Of a stretch of DNA of 64,000 bases, positions 47,866 to 56,680 are shown piece by piece. Position 1 is the first letter of the stretch. Each line of letters opens with the position of its first letter. The stretch is from Jiangella sp. DSM 45060 (GTDB lineage: Bacteria > Actinomycetota > Actinomycetes > Jiangellales > Jiangellaceae). Made by a program: the position numbers and the translations under genes. The DNA lies in NCBI RefSeq assembly GCF_900105175.1, contig NZ_LT629771.1:372001-436000 (forward strand), in the 5' to 3' direction. Under the pieces are notes generated by a model. It did not search any database, was not told the origin of the DNA, and worked only from the letters and a program-made list of their open reading frames with translations.

Positions 47866-50709
47866 GTGGCTCGGGGAACAGACAGGCGCCGAGACGACCG
47901 GCCGGAGCTCGAGGACGACGCACCCGCCACCCGCGACGGGTTCCCGCCGCGGCTCGACGCGCCGGTCCGGCTCCTGGTGGGGCCGGCCAACTTCGCGGGT
48001 CAGGGCACCCGCTGGGCGCGTGCGCTGGAAGAACGCGTGCCCACCGTGAAGGCGACGTCGTACGCCTTCCTCAAGGGCGTCCTCGACTACCCGGTCGACT
48101 ACGGCATCCCGGCGGGCACGTACCGGCGCAGCCGCCGCTGGCAGCAGAAGTTCCTCACCCACGTGCTGCAGAACTACACCCACGTGCTGGTCGAGGCGTC
48201 GCGGCCGATCTTCGGCACCTGGCACGGCCAGGACGCCTCCTTCGACATCCCGCCCATGCTGGCGAAGGGGTTGCGGGTCGGGCTCATCGCGCACGGCTCC
48301 GACGTCCGCATCCCCAGCCGGCACGTCGAGACCGAGCCGTGGTCGCCGTTCCCCGACCTCGAGGACGAGACCGTCGAGCTGCTCGAGCGCAACTCCACCC
48401 GCGCGGTCGAGCTGTTCACGTCGTACCCGGGCGCGGTCTACGTCTCCACCCCCGACCTCCTCGACTACGTGCCCAACGCGGTCTGGTGCCCGGTGGTCGT
48501 CGACGTCGCCACCTGGCGCAGCGACGCCCCCGTGCTCGAGCACGAGAAGCCGGTCGTGGCGCACGCGCCGAGCAAGTCGGCCATGAAGGGCTCGGAGCTG
48601 ATCGACCCCATCATGGAGAGCCTGGCCGAGCGCGGCCTCATCACCTACCGCCGGGTCGAGGGCGTCGACCCCGAGGACATGCCGGGCGTCTACCGCGACG
48701 CCGACATCGTCCTCGACCAGTTCCGGGTCGGCAGCTACGGCGTCGCCGCGTGCGAGGCCATGGCGGCCGGCCGCGTGGTCGTCGGGCACATCTCCCAGCA
48801 CGTCCGCGACCGCGTCCTGGCCGACACCGGCCTCGAGCTGCCGATCGTCGAGGCCACGCCCGACACCATCGAGCAGGTCGTCCTCGACCTCATCTCGCAC
48901 CCGGACCGCGCGCGCGAGGTGGCCGCCAGCGGCCCGGCCTTCGTCGAAGAGGTGCACGACGGCCGCCGCTCGGCCGAGTCGCTGGCGCCGTTCGTCGAGC
49001 GGCCCAGCGCCGTGCCGGCCGAGTGGAAGCCGTCGTGGATCAGGCCCAAGGTCGTCATGATGGCCGGCAACGACATCATCCCCGACGCGCGCGTCCTCAA
49101 GTACGCGCAGACGGTGGCCAACTGGGACCTCGACGTCACCTGCATCGGCATCCCGGGACGCCGGCTCAAGGGCGCCCGCGAGCTGGGCCGGGTGCACGTC
49201 CTGTGCCCGCCCATCCAGTCGAAGGTGCTGGTCACGGGGTGGCGTAAGCGGCTGTCCAACCTCCGGCCGTGGTTCACCACCGAGGCCGAGTACACCCTGG
49301 CCTACGGCCGCTGGCAGTACGCCAGCCGCGAGCTGCGCGGCGACCGCGGCCGCGACCGCCGCGACTCCGGGCGCACCGGCGGCGTCGACGCGGCGCCCGC
49401 GGTGCGGCGCTCCACCCGCGACCGCCTGCTGCGCGCGGCCCGCTGGCGCTCGCTGAAGCTGCACCGGGCCGTCCTCGACGCCCGCGCGTACCCCGTCCGC
49501 CGGGCCAAGCGGAAGAGCCCGCCCACCGACCTCGGCATCGGCAAGCGGCGCGAGCGGCTGCTGCGGCTCTACCGCTACCTGCCGTCGGGCCGCTGGCGCC
49601 GGGTGATGCCCGAGGTGGTCGACCAGGAGCTGACCCTCGGCCCGCTGCTGGACCGCCTGCAGCCCGAGGTCATCCACGTGCATGACGTGTTCATGCTCGG
49701 CATCGCCGCCCGCGCGGCGCACCGGGCGGCGCTCGACGACCGCACCATCAAGATCATCTACGACGCGCACGAGTACATCCCCGGTGTGCCGGTGGTGGCG
49801 CCGCGCCGGGTCGCGGCCTACAGCGACCTCGAGCGCGAGTTCATCCACGACGCCGACCGCGTCATCACGGTGTCCGAGCCGCTGGCCGGCTGGCTGCAGC
49901 GCGACCACAAGATGGCCCGCCGGCCCGACGTCGTCCTCAACGCGCCGGTCGAGCCGCCCGAGGACGCCGAGGTCAAGGGGCTGCGCCAGCACCTCAAGCT
50001 GCCCGACGACGTCCCGCTGCTGGTGTACGGCGGCGGCGTCAACCGCGCTCGCGGCGTCGGCACGGCGGTCGAGGCGCTGCCGCAGCTGCCCGGCGTGCAC
50101 CTCGCCGTCGTGGCCCGCGCCAACCCGGTCACCGCGGAGCTGCAGGCGCGCGCCGTCGAGCTGGGCGTGGGCGACCGCGTGCACCTGGCGCCGTTCGTCG
50201 ACGCCGAGGTGGTGCCGCTGTACCTGCGCTCGGCCACCATCGGGCTGAGCCCGCTGCTGCACGCGCCCAACCACGACATCGCCGTCACGAACAAGTTCTG
50301 CGAGTACATCGCCGCGGGTCTGCCGATCATCACCAGCGACACCCCCGCGCAGGCCGACCTCGTGCGCGAGCTCGACCTCGGCGCGGTCCACACCGCCGGC
50401 GACGTCGACGACTTCGTGCGGGCGGTCCGCACGGTGCTGGCCGACCACGACCGCATCGCCAAGCGCATCGCCGACGACCCCCAGCTGCGGCACCGCTTCT
50501 CGTGGGCGGCGCAGGCCGAGGTCATCAGGTCGGTGTACGCCGAGGTCATGGAGAAACTGCCCGACGCCGCGTGGGCGCCGGGCGCCACCGTCGTCAACCG
50601 GCTGATCCCCGACCCGCCGGAGCCACCCGAGACCAAGTGGCGCGCCTTCAAGGAGGCGGCCCGCGTGGCCGAGCGGGACCACCAGGAGCAGGAGAAGAAG
50701 CAGCGGTGA
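47866..50709 (+). CDS. Two-domain glycosyltransferase: module B + GT4 (947 aa)
   Basis: Residues ~30-385 form the GPxNxAGQG module ('RLLVGPANFAGQGTRWARALEE', 'IAHGSDVRIPSRHVE', 'DIVLDQFRVGSYGVAACEAMAAGR'), matching the whole 46561 protein. Residues ~395-920 form a GT4 enzyme ('VVMMAGNDIIPDARVLKYAQTVANWDLDVTCIG', 'VIHVHDVFMLGIAARAA', 'YDAHEYIPG', 'NKFCEYIAAGLPIITSDTP'), with a basic insert at ~490-570. GTG 47866 has GGAGGG at good distance; GTG 47842 in frame lacks one. It heads a tight four-gene operon with wbpD/E/B-like genes, so it likely transfers the diacetamido-uronic acid or a neighbouring residue. Confidence 0.85.
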   Translation: MARGTDRRRDDRPELEDDAPATRDGFPPRLDAPVRLLVGPANFAGQGTRWARALEERVPTVKATSYAFLKGVLDYPVDYGIPAGTYRRSRRWQQKFLTHVLQNYTHVLVEASRPIFGTWHGQDASFDIPPMLAKGLRVGLIAHGSDVRIPSRHVETEPWSPFPDLEDETVELLERNSTRAVELFTSYPGAVYVSTPDLLDYVPNAVWCPVVVDVATWRSDAPVLEHEKPVVAHAPSKSAMKGSELIDPIMESLAERGLITYRRVEGVDPEDMPGVYRDADIVLDQFRVGSYGVAACEAMAAGRVVVGHISQHVRDRVLADTGLELPIVEATPDTIEQVVLDLISHPDRAREVAASGPAFVEEVHDGRRSAESLAPFVERPSAVPAEWKPSWIRPKVVMMAGNDIIPDARVLKYAQTVANWDLDVTCIGIPGRRLKGARELGRVHVLCPPIQSKVLVTGWRKRLSNLRPWFTTEAEYTLAYGRWQYASRELRGDRGRDRRDSGRTGGVDAAPAVRRSTRDRLLRAARWRSLKLHRAVLDARAYPVRRAKRKSPPTDLGIGKRRERLLRLYRYLPSGRWRRVMPEVVDQELTLGPLLDRLQPEVIHVHDVFMLGIAARAAHRAALDDRTIKIIYDAHEYIPGVPVVAPRRVAAYSDLEREFIHDADRVITVSEPLAGWLQRDHKMARRPDVVLNAPVEPPEDAEVKGLRQHLKLPDDVPLLVYGGGVNRARGVGTAVEALPQLPGVHLAVVARANPVTAELQARAVELGVGDRVHLAPFVDAEVVPLYLRSATIGLSPLLHAPNHDIAVTNKFCEYIAAGLPIITSDTPAQADLVRELDLGAVHTAGDVDDFVRAVRTVLADHDRIAKRIADDPQLRHRFSWAAQAEVIRSVYAEVMEKLPDAAWAPGATVVNRLIPDPPEPPETKWRAFKEAARVAERDHQEQEKKQR

Positions 50710-51320
50710 ACGTGCGCATCATGGCCTCGGCCGACGTCGACGACAGCGCCGAGATCGGCGCCGGCTCGTCGGTCTGGCACCTGGCCCAGGTCCGGGAGAA
50801 GGCCGTGCTCGGCCGCGACTGCGTCATCGGCCGCGGCGCCTACATCGGCACCGGCGTCCGCGCCGGCGACAACTGCAAGGTGCAGAACTACGCGCTGGTC
50901 TACGAGCCGGCGGTGCTCGAGGACGGCGTGTTCGTCGGCCCCGCGGCGGTGCTCACCAACGACACCTTCCCGCGCGCCGTCAACCCCGACGGCAGCGCCA
51001 AGAGCGCGGCCGACTGGGACGCCGTCGGCGTCACGCTGCGCGAGGGGTGTTCCGTGGGGGCTCGGGCGGTATGCGTGGCTCCGGTCACCGTGGGACGATG
51101 GGCTACCGTAGCCGCCGGAGCCGTCGTCACCCGCGACGTCCCTGATTTCGCGCTGGTGGTCGGTGTGCCGGCGCGGCGGGTCGCGTGGGTGGGGCGTGCC
51201 GGCGTCCCGCTCGAGGACGCCGGCGGGGGCACCTGGCGGTGTCCGCGCACCGGCGAGCTGTACATCGAACAACACGGGCACCTGCGGGAAGCCGGTCAGA
51301 GCACGGAGGACAACGCATGA
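50706..51320 (+). CDS. WbpD-like N-acetyltransferase, left-handed beta-helix (204 aa)
   Basis: Hexapeptide repeats throughout ('AEIGAGSSVWHLAQVREKAVLGRDCVIGRGAYIGTGVRAGDNCKVQNYALVYEPAVLEDGVFVGPAAVLTND') and 'RDVPDFALVVGVPARRVAWVGRAG', features of UDP-2-acetamido-3-amino-2,3-dideoxy-glucuronate N-acetyltransferase (WbpD/WlbB). GTG 50706 overlaps the previous stop. It uses acetyl-CoA to acetylate the 3-amino group made by the aminotransferase encoded next. The C-terminal 'TWRCPRTGELYIE' segment is a known extension in this group. Confidence 0.88.
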   Translation: MNVRIMASADVDDSAEIGAGSSVWHLAQVREKAVLGRDCVIGRGAYIGTGVRAGDNCKVQNYALVYEPAVLEDGVFVGPAAVLTNDTFPRAVNPDGSAKSAADWDAVGVTLREGCSVGARAVCVAPVTVGRWATVAAGAVVTRDVPDFALVVGVPARRVAWVGRAGVPLEDAGGGTWRCPRTGELYIEQHGHLREAGQSTEDNA

Positions 51321-52408
51321 GCACCAGCCCGATCCCGGCCGCGAAGCCGATCATCGGCGACGATGAGCGGGAGGCGGTCGACCGCGTGCTGCGCAGCGGC
51401 ATGATGGCGCAGGGACCGGAGGTCGCGGCCTTCGAGCAGGAGTTCTCGGCCGAGCTGGTCGCCGGGCGGGCCTGCGTGGCCGTCAACTCCGGCACCTCCG
51501 GCCTGCACCTGGGCCTGCTGGCCGCGGGCGTCGGGCCCGGCGACGAAGTCATCGTCCCGTCCTTCACGTTCGCCGCCACCGCCAACTCCGTCGCGCTCAC
51601 CGGCGCCACCCCGGTGTTCGCCGACATCGAGCCGCGGTACTTCTGCCTCGACCCCGCCGCCGTCGAGGCCGCCGTCACCGAGCGGACCGTCGGCATCATG
51701 CCGGTGCACCTCTACGGCCACCCGGCCGACCTCACGGCACTCGGCGACATCGCCGAGCGGCACGGCCTGAAGATCTTCGAGGACGCCGCCCAGGCGCACG
51801 CCGCCACCTGGAAGGGCGCGCCGGTCGGCTCGTTCGGCACCTTCGCCATGTTCAGCCTGTACCCGACGAAGAACATGACGTCGGGCGAGGGTGGCATGGT
51901 CAGCACCGGCGACGACGACCTCGAGCGCCGGCTGCGGCTGCTGCGCAACCAGGGCATGCTGCGCCAGTACGAGAACGAGCTGGTCGGCCTGAACAACCGC
52001 ATGACCGACATCCACGCCGCCATCGGCCGGGTCCAGCTGCGCAAGCTGGCCGGCTGGACGAAGCAGCGGCAGGAGAACGCCGCCTTCCTCGACGCCCACC
52101 TCGACGGCGTCGTGGTGCCGCCGGTGTCCGAGCACGCCACGCACGTCTACCACCAGTACACCGTCCGGGTGTCCGGCGATCGCGACGGCTTCGCGGCGGC
52201 GCTGCGCTCCGAGTACGGCGTCGGCTGCGGCGTGTACTACCCCATTCCGAACCACCGCCTGCCGTCGTTCGGCCGCGACGCCGACCTCCCCGAGACCGAG
52301 CGCGCGGCGGCCGAGGTCATCTCGCTGCCGGTGCATCCGTCGTTGAGCTCCGAAGACCTCGACCGCATCGTGACGGCCGTGAACACGCTGGCGAAGGCGG
52401 GTGCCTGA
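51317..52408 (+). CDS. DegT/DnrJ/EryC1/StrS aminotransferase, WbpE-like (363 aa)
   Basis: PLP-dependent sugar aminotransferase. Seen: 'GTSGLHLGLLAAGVGPGDEVIVPSFTFAATAN', 'EDAAQAHAATWKG', and Schiff-base Lys185 in SLYPTKNMTSGEGG. Length and order fit WbpE/WlbC, which aminates the 3-keto sugar UDP-3-keto-GlcNAcA with glutamate as donor. ATG 51317 overlaps the preceding stop (ATGA); its stop overlaps the next ATG by one base. Context with WbpB and WbpD homologues supports the assignment. Confidence 0.9.
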   Translation: MSTSPIPAAKPIIGDDEREAVDRVLRSGMMAQGPEVAAFEQEFSAELVAGRACVAVNSGTSGLHLGLLAAGVGPGDEVIVPSFTFAATANSVALTGATPVFADIEPRYFCLDPAAVEAAVTERTVGIMPVHLYGHPADLTALGDIAERHGLKIFEDAAQAHAATWKGAPVGSFGTFAMFSLYPTKNMTSGEGGMVSTGDDDLERRLRLLRNQGMLRQYENELVGLNNRMTDIHAAIGRVQLRKLAGWTKQRQENAAFLDAHLDGVVVPPVSEHATHVYHQYTVRVSGDRDGFAAALRSEYGVGCGVYYPIPNHRLPSFGRDADLPETERAAAEVISLPVHPSLSSEDLDRIVTAVNTLAKAGA

Positions 52409-53400
52409 TGACCGACCTGCGAGCCGGGCTGATCGGCCTGGGCATGATGGGCCGGCACCACGCGCGGGTGCTGCGCTCCCTCGACGGCGTCGACCTCGTC
52501 GGCGTGGCCGACCCCGCCGGCGACCCGCACAAGGTGGCCGGCGGGCTGACCGTCCAGCCCGACATCGAGGCGCTGATCGAGACCGGCCTCGACTACTGCG
52601 TCGTCGCCACGCCGACCGCCTACCACGAGGAGATCGGCCTCGCGCTGGCCGCGGCCGGCGTGCACGCGCTGATCGAGAAGCCGCTGTCCAAGGACAGCGA
52701 GGGCTCGGCCAAGCTGGCCGCGGCGTTCCAGGCGGCCGGGCTGGTCGGCGCCGTCGGGCACATCGAGCGGTACAACCCGGCGCTGCAGAGCCTGCGGGCG
52801 CGGCTGCTGGACGGCGAGCTCGGCGACATCTACCAGATCATCACCCGCCGGCAGGGCCCGTTCCCGGCCCGCATCGCCGACGTCGGCGTCGTCAAGGACC
52901 TCGCCACCCACGACATCGACCTCACCGCCTGGGTGGTGGGCTCGCCGTTCGTGTCCGTCGCCGCCCGCACCGTGCACAAGAGCGGCCGTGCCCACGAGGA
53001 CCTCGTGGCCGTCACCGGCCAGCTCGCCGACGGCACCGTCACCAGCCACCTCGTCAACTGGCTGTCGCCGATGAAGGAGCGGGTCACCATCGTCACCGGC
53101 GACCGCGGCGCCTACATCGCCGACACCCTGCACGCCGACCTCACCTTCCACGCCAACGGCTCCATCCCCACGGCCTGGGACGACCTCGCCCAGTTCCGCG
53201 GCGTGTCCGAGGGCGACGTCGTCCGCTACGCCATCGCCAAGCCCGAGCCGCTGCGCACCGAACACGAAGCCTTCCGCGACGCCATTCTGGGCAAGGAATC
53301 GGATATTGTCACAATGCAGCAGGGCCTGGCAACCGTCGAGGTCGCCGAGGCCGTGCTCCACTCCGCCGCGGAAGGCACTACCGTGCGGCTACCACACTAG
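52408..53400 (+). CDS. Gfo/Idh/MocA oxidoreductase, WbpB-like (330 aa)
   Basis: N-terminal NAD-binding 'RAGLIGLGMMGRHHARVLRSLDGVDLVGVADPAG', then 'CVVATPTAYHEEIGLALAAAGVHALIEKPLSKD' with the catalytic Lys of the EKP motif, and 'GHIERYNPALQSL'. This matches WbpB/WlbA, the 3-dehydrogenase that oxidises C3 of UDP-GlcNAc-uronate. It couples to the aminotransferase gene by a one-base overlap. With WbpA-, WbpD-, WbpE- and WbpI-like genes in the window the route to UDP-ManNAc3NAcA looks complete. Confidence 0.9.
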   Translation: MTDLRAGLIGLGMMGRHHARVLRSLDGVDLVGVADPAGDPHKVAGGLTVQPDIEALIETGLDYCVVATPTAYHEEIGLALAAAGVHALIEKPLSKDSEGSAKLAAAFQAAGLVGAVGHIERYNPALQSLRARLLDGELGDIYQIITRRQGPFPARIADVGVVKDLATHDIDLTAWVVGSPFVSVAARTVHKSGRAHEDLVAVTGQLADGTVTSHLVNWLSPMKERVTIVTGDRGAYIADTLHADLTFHANGSIPTAWDDLAQFRGVSEGDVVRYAIAKPEPLRTEHEAFRDAILGKESDIVTMQQGLATVEVAEAVLHSAAEGTTVRLPH

Positions 53401-53421
53401 AGCTCGACCAGGGGGGTCCTG

Positions 53422-54579
53422 GTGGTGCACGGCACGGTGCATTCCGGTTCCGAACGGCGCCCGGCGACGGGCGCCGTCCGTCTTGCCTGGGTCGACATCG
53501 CGAAGTCCGCCGCCATCGTGCTGGTGGTCTTCTACCACGTGGGGCGGGTCGGCCTGGGCGCCGCGCCCGGCACCGTCGGCCCGGCCACGCGTCCCTGGCT
53601 CGACCTCAACATGGTGCTCGTCCCGGTGCGGATGCCGGTGTTCTTCCTGGTGTCCGGGCTGCTGGCGGCGTCGGCGCTGTCTCGCCCGTGGCCGCGGGTG
53701 CTGCGCGGCAAGGTGCTGGACCTGCTCTGGCCGTACGTGCTGTGGACGGTCCTGTTCGGGTTCGTGTGGGTGCACGCGTCGTTCCCCGACGACCCCGGCA
53801 CATGGTTCTGGTACAACCTGCGCATGCTGCCCTTCGGCGGCCTGGCCTACTGGTACCTCAGCCTGCTGATCGTGTTCTTCCTGACGGCCAAGGCGTTGCG
53901 GCGGTACCCGGTGCCCGTCCTGGTGGGCACGCTGGTGCTGCTGGCGGCGGCGCCGGCCATCGGCACGCTGGTCGACGCCAACGGCGACCAGTCGGGGACG
54001 GTCAACGTCATGCGGCTGGCGACGTTCGCCGTCTGGTTCTTCGCCGGTGCCTACCTGCCGGCGCTGGTGCGCCGCATGGCGACGGCCGGCGGTCCGGCCG
54101 GTCTGGTGGCGGCCGTGGCCGGGTACGCGCTGCTGGCCTACCTGTTCTACTACGACCACGCGCCGGGCGGCGTCGAGTTCTTCCTGGCCCCCGTGGGCGT
54201 GCTGGCGTCGGTCTGGGCCGCGGTGGCGGTGGCGCGGTTCGGCTGGGTCTGCCGGCTGTCCGGCTACCTGTCGCGGCGGACGCTGGCCATCTACGTGTTG
54301 CACCCGATCCTGATCCACGCGACGGTGTGGGCGGCGCGCGAGTCCGGCGCCGACCCGCTGGGCGACCTCGACAACGTCGTGGTCGACTTCCTGTTCGTGC
54401 CCGTGTTCGCGCTGCTCGTGACGGCTGTGGCGGTCGGGTTCCACGACCTCGCCGGACGCGTCGGGCTGGGCTGGCTGTTCCGCTGGCCGGTGCGCCCGGC
54501 CGTCAGTCCTTCGGCGCCATCGCCTGGTTCAGGCGTTCCCCCAGCACCGGAGCCAGCGCCGCAGCGTACTCCCGCGTGA
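53422..54579 (+). CDS. Membrane acyltransferase, family 3 (385 aa)
   Basis: About ten membrane helices. Family hallmark 'RLAWVDIAKSAAIVLVVFYHVG' (His in the first loop) and 'MPVFFLVSGLLAASAL' at the N-terminus, 'LAIYVLHPILIHA' near the end. GTG 53422 is 21 bp after the WbpB-like stop, so it is probably in the same operon and acylates (for example O-acetylates) the polymer or its lipid-linked precursor. The last 77 bp overlap the convergent OafA-type gene; the Pro-rich tail in this overlap is probably dispensable. Confidence 0.85.
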   Translation: MVHGTVHSGSERRPATGAVRLAWVDIAKSAAIVLVVFYHVGRVGLGAAPGTVGPATRPWLDLNMVLVPVRMPVFFLVSGLLAASALSRPWPRVLRGKVLDLLWPYVLWTVLFGFVWVHASFPDDPGTWFWYNLRMLPFGGLAYWYLSLLIVFFLTAKALRRYPVPVLVGTLVLLAAAPAIGTLVDANGDQSGTVNVMRLATFAVWFFAGAYLPALVRRMATAGGPAGLVAAVAGYALLAYLFYYDHAPGGVEFFLAPVGVLASVWAAVAVARFGWVCRLSGYLSRRTLAIYVLHPILIHATVWAARESGADPLGDLDNVVVDFLFVPVFALLVTAVAVGFHDLAGRVGLGWLFRWPVRPAVSPSAPSPGSGVPPAPEPAPQRTPA

Positions 54580-56680
54580 GGTGGCTGTAGTCGCGGTAGA
54601 CGATGATGTCGCCGACCACCGGGTAGCAGTGCTCGTCGTCGCAGAACCGGTCGGTGAGGTCGACGGCGTGCACCTTGGGGTCGTCGAGGCGTCCGGCCTC
54701 GACCACGGCGGCGTCGTCGGGGAGGTCGGCGGCGGACGTGGCGCACTCGAGGGGGTCGCCCGGGTGGGCCGACAGGCAGGTCGGGACGTACTCGCCCTGC
54801 GTCGGCGGCACGTCGCGGAGTACGACGACGTCCTTGCCGGAGTCGGTCCACTTCTGCCAGATCGGCGCGAAGCCGTCGTAGGCGGGGTCGTCGAACTCGG
54901 TGCCGCGGGCGTCGGTGAACTCGTAGGCGTTGGTGTACGACGACGTCAGCACCATGGAGATGGAGTCGTCGGCGGCGATCTCGTCGCGGACCTCGCGCAC
55001 CCAGCTGTCGCAGCTGTCGGCGGCCTCGCCGGTCTGCTCGGAGTCGAGCTCGCGGCGCGCGGCCGTGACCGGGCAGGAGCTCTTCAGGTACGTGACGACC
55101 GTCCAGTCGCTGGACTCGCCGATCAGCTCGATGGCCGGCAGCCAGTGGGTGGCGTGGGAGTCGCCGACCACCGCGATGACCCGCTTGGGGTCGGGGCCGG
55201 TGTAGCCCTTCTCGCACCGGATGACGTCGGGCTCGGTGATGGCCTGCTGGCACTCCTGATAGTCGGAGCGGCGGTTCTGCTCGACGACCACCTCGGGCGG
55301 CGGGATCAGCGGGCCGGAACCGATCGGGTCGCAGTCGCTGCCGGGGGCGAGCGCGCCCGGTCCGACGCACGGCTCGGCGACGGGGTCGGCGGACAGGACC
55401 GCCTCGGCGCGCTCCTCCGCCTCGGCCTCGCGGCGGTCGAGGTCGTTGGTGACGGCGACGGTGCCGGCCACGACCACGGCCATGCCGGCGACGGCGAACG
55501 CGAACGAGCGCCACGGCGCCGCGGCGAGGAACGTCCGGGTGCGCAGCGGGTCCTCGACGAACACCTTGCTGAGCCAGGCCAGCACCAGCGTGGCCACGAG
55601 GATGCCCAGCTTGTCGCCCCAGCGCAGCTCGGTGCCGGTGACGTGCGGCAGCACCACGATGAGCGGCCAGTGCCACAGGTACACCGAGTAGGAGATGTCG
55701 CCGACGAACGTGACCGGGCGGCGGGTCAGCCACCAGTGCGGCGCGAACCGGCGGTACGTCGGCCCTGCGGCCATGACGGCGACGGTGCCCAGCACCGGCA
55801 GCAGCGCCACCCAGCCGGGGAACAACGTCGCGCCGTCGTACGTCACACCCGCGACGACGATGGCGACCAGCCCGGCGGCGGCGATCAGCGCTCGGATGAT
55901 GCCGCGGCGGGCCGGACGCACGGCCAGCAGCGCCAGCAGGGCGCCCGCGGCGAACTCCCAGATGCGGGTGGGCGTGACGAAGTATGCGGCGGCGGGGTCG
56001 GCGTTGGTGGCGATGATCGACCACGTCAGCGACGCCGCGCCGAGCACCGCGATGCCGCCGGCCAGCAGCCGCCGGGTGGACCACCGGATCCAGGCGCGCC
56101 GGCCCAGCACGACGATGGCCAGCACCAGCACCGGCCACAAGACGTAGAACTGCTCCTCGACCGACAGCGACCAGTAGTGCTGCGCCAGTGTGGGCGCGTT
56201 GTCCTGGGCCATGTAGTCGACGGCGTCGTCGGCCAGCGCCCAGTTCTCGACGTAGAGCGCGCTGGCGGCCAGCTGGCGGGCTGTGTTGGCCCACTCGGTG
56301 GCCGGCAGCAGCGTGACCGTCGCGACCGCGCCCAACGCCAGGACCAGCAGCGACGCCGGCAGCAGGCGGCGGATGCGGCGGGCCCAGAACCGGCGCAGCG
56401 AGAGCGTGCCGGTGCGCTGGGTCTCGCGGTGGATGTGGTCGGTGATCAGGTAGCCGGAGATCACGAAGAACACGTCGACCCCGACGAACCCGCCGCTCAG
56501 CTCCGTCGGCCAGAGGTGGAAGAACACCACCAGCAGCACGGCGACCGCGCGCAGCCCCTGGATCTCCGGCCGGTGCCGGGCCGCCGGCGCGCCCGTCGCC
56601 GTGCGCTTCGTCTGCTCGGGCGTCGCGGCCGCGGCCGGCTCGGGCGCCGGGTCGGGGCGGACCTGGGCGTCAGTGCTCAT
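54503..56680 (-). CDS. OafA/YrhL-type acyltransferase fused to SGNH hydrolase (725 aa)
   Basis: N-terminal acyltransferase-3 domain ('RHRPEIQGLRAVAVLLVVFFHLWP', 'GGFVGVDVFFVISGYLIT', 'AQHYWSLSVEEQFYVLWPVLVL') with ~11 helices to residue ~390, then an extracytoplasmic SGNH domain: block I 'VVGDSHATHWLPAIE' and block V 'DYSHLTREYA' giving the Ser-Asp-His triad. Typical for O-acetylation of wall or surface polysaccharides. ATG 56680 overlaps the epimerase stop (ATGA), so the two are one operon. The open frame upstream to 58063 is a shadow through the epimerase. Confidence 0.93.
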   Translation of the reverse strand: MSTDAQVRPDPAPEPAAAATPEQTKRTATGAPAARHRPEIQGLRAVAVLLVVFFHLWPTELSGGFVGVDVFFVISGYLITDHIHRETQRTGTLSLRRFWARRIRRLLPASLLVLALGAVATVTLLPATEWANTARQLAASALYVENWALADDAVDYMAQDNAPTLAQHYWSLSVEEQFYVLWPVLVLAIVVLGRRAWIRWSTRRLLAGGIAVLGAASLTWSIIATNADPAAAYFVTPTRIWEFAAGALLALLAVRPARRGIIRALIAAAGLVAIVVAGVTYDGATLFPGWVALLPVLGTVAVMAAGPTYRRFAPHWWLTRRPVTFVGDISYSVYLWHWPLIVVLPHVTGTELRWGDKLGILVATLVLAWLSKVFVEDPLRTRTFLAAAPWRSFAFAVAGMAVVVAGTVAVTNDLDRREAEAEERAEAVLSADPVAEPCVGPGALAPGSDCDPIGSGPLIPPPEVVVEQNRRSDYQECQQAITEPDVIRCEKGYTGPDPKRVIAVVGDSHATHWLPAIELIGESSDWTVVTYLKSSCPVTAARRELDSEQTGEAADSCDSWVREVRDEIAADDSISMVLTSSYTNAYEFTDARGTEFDDPAYDGFAPIWQKWTDSGKDVVVLRDVPPTQGEYVPTCLSAHPGDPLECATSAADLPDDAAVVEAGRLDDPKVHAVDLTDRFCDDEHCYPVVGDIIVYRDYSHLTREYAAALAPVLGERLNQAMAPKD

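Noticed and set aside
47518-50682. 1054-residue minus-strand frame opposite the fusion glycosyltransferase
   Set aside because: Shadow frame; no recognisable motif, while the plus strand has conserved glycosyltransferase motifs throughout.
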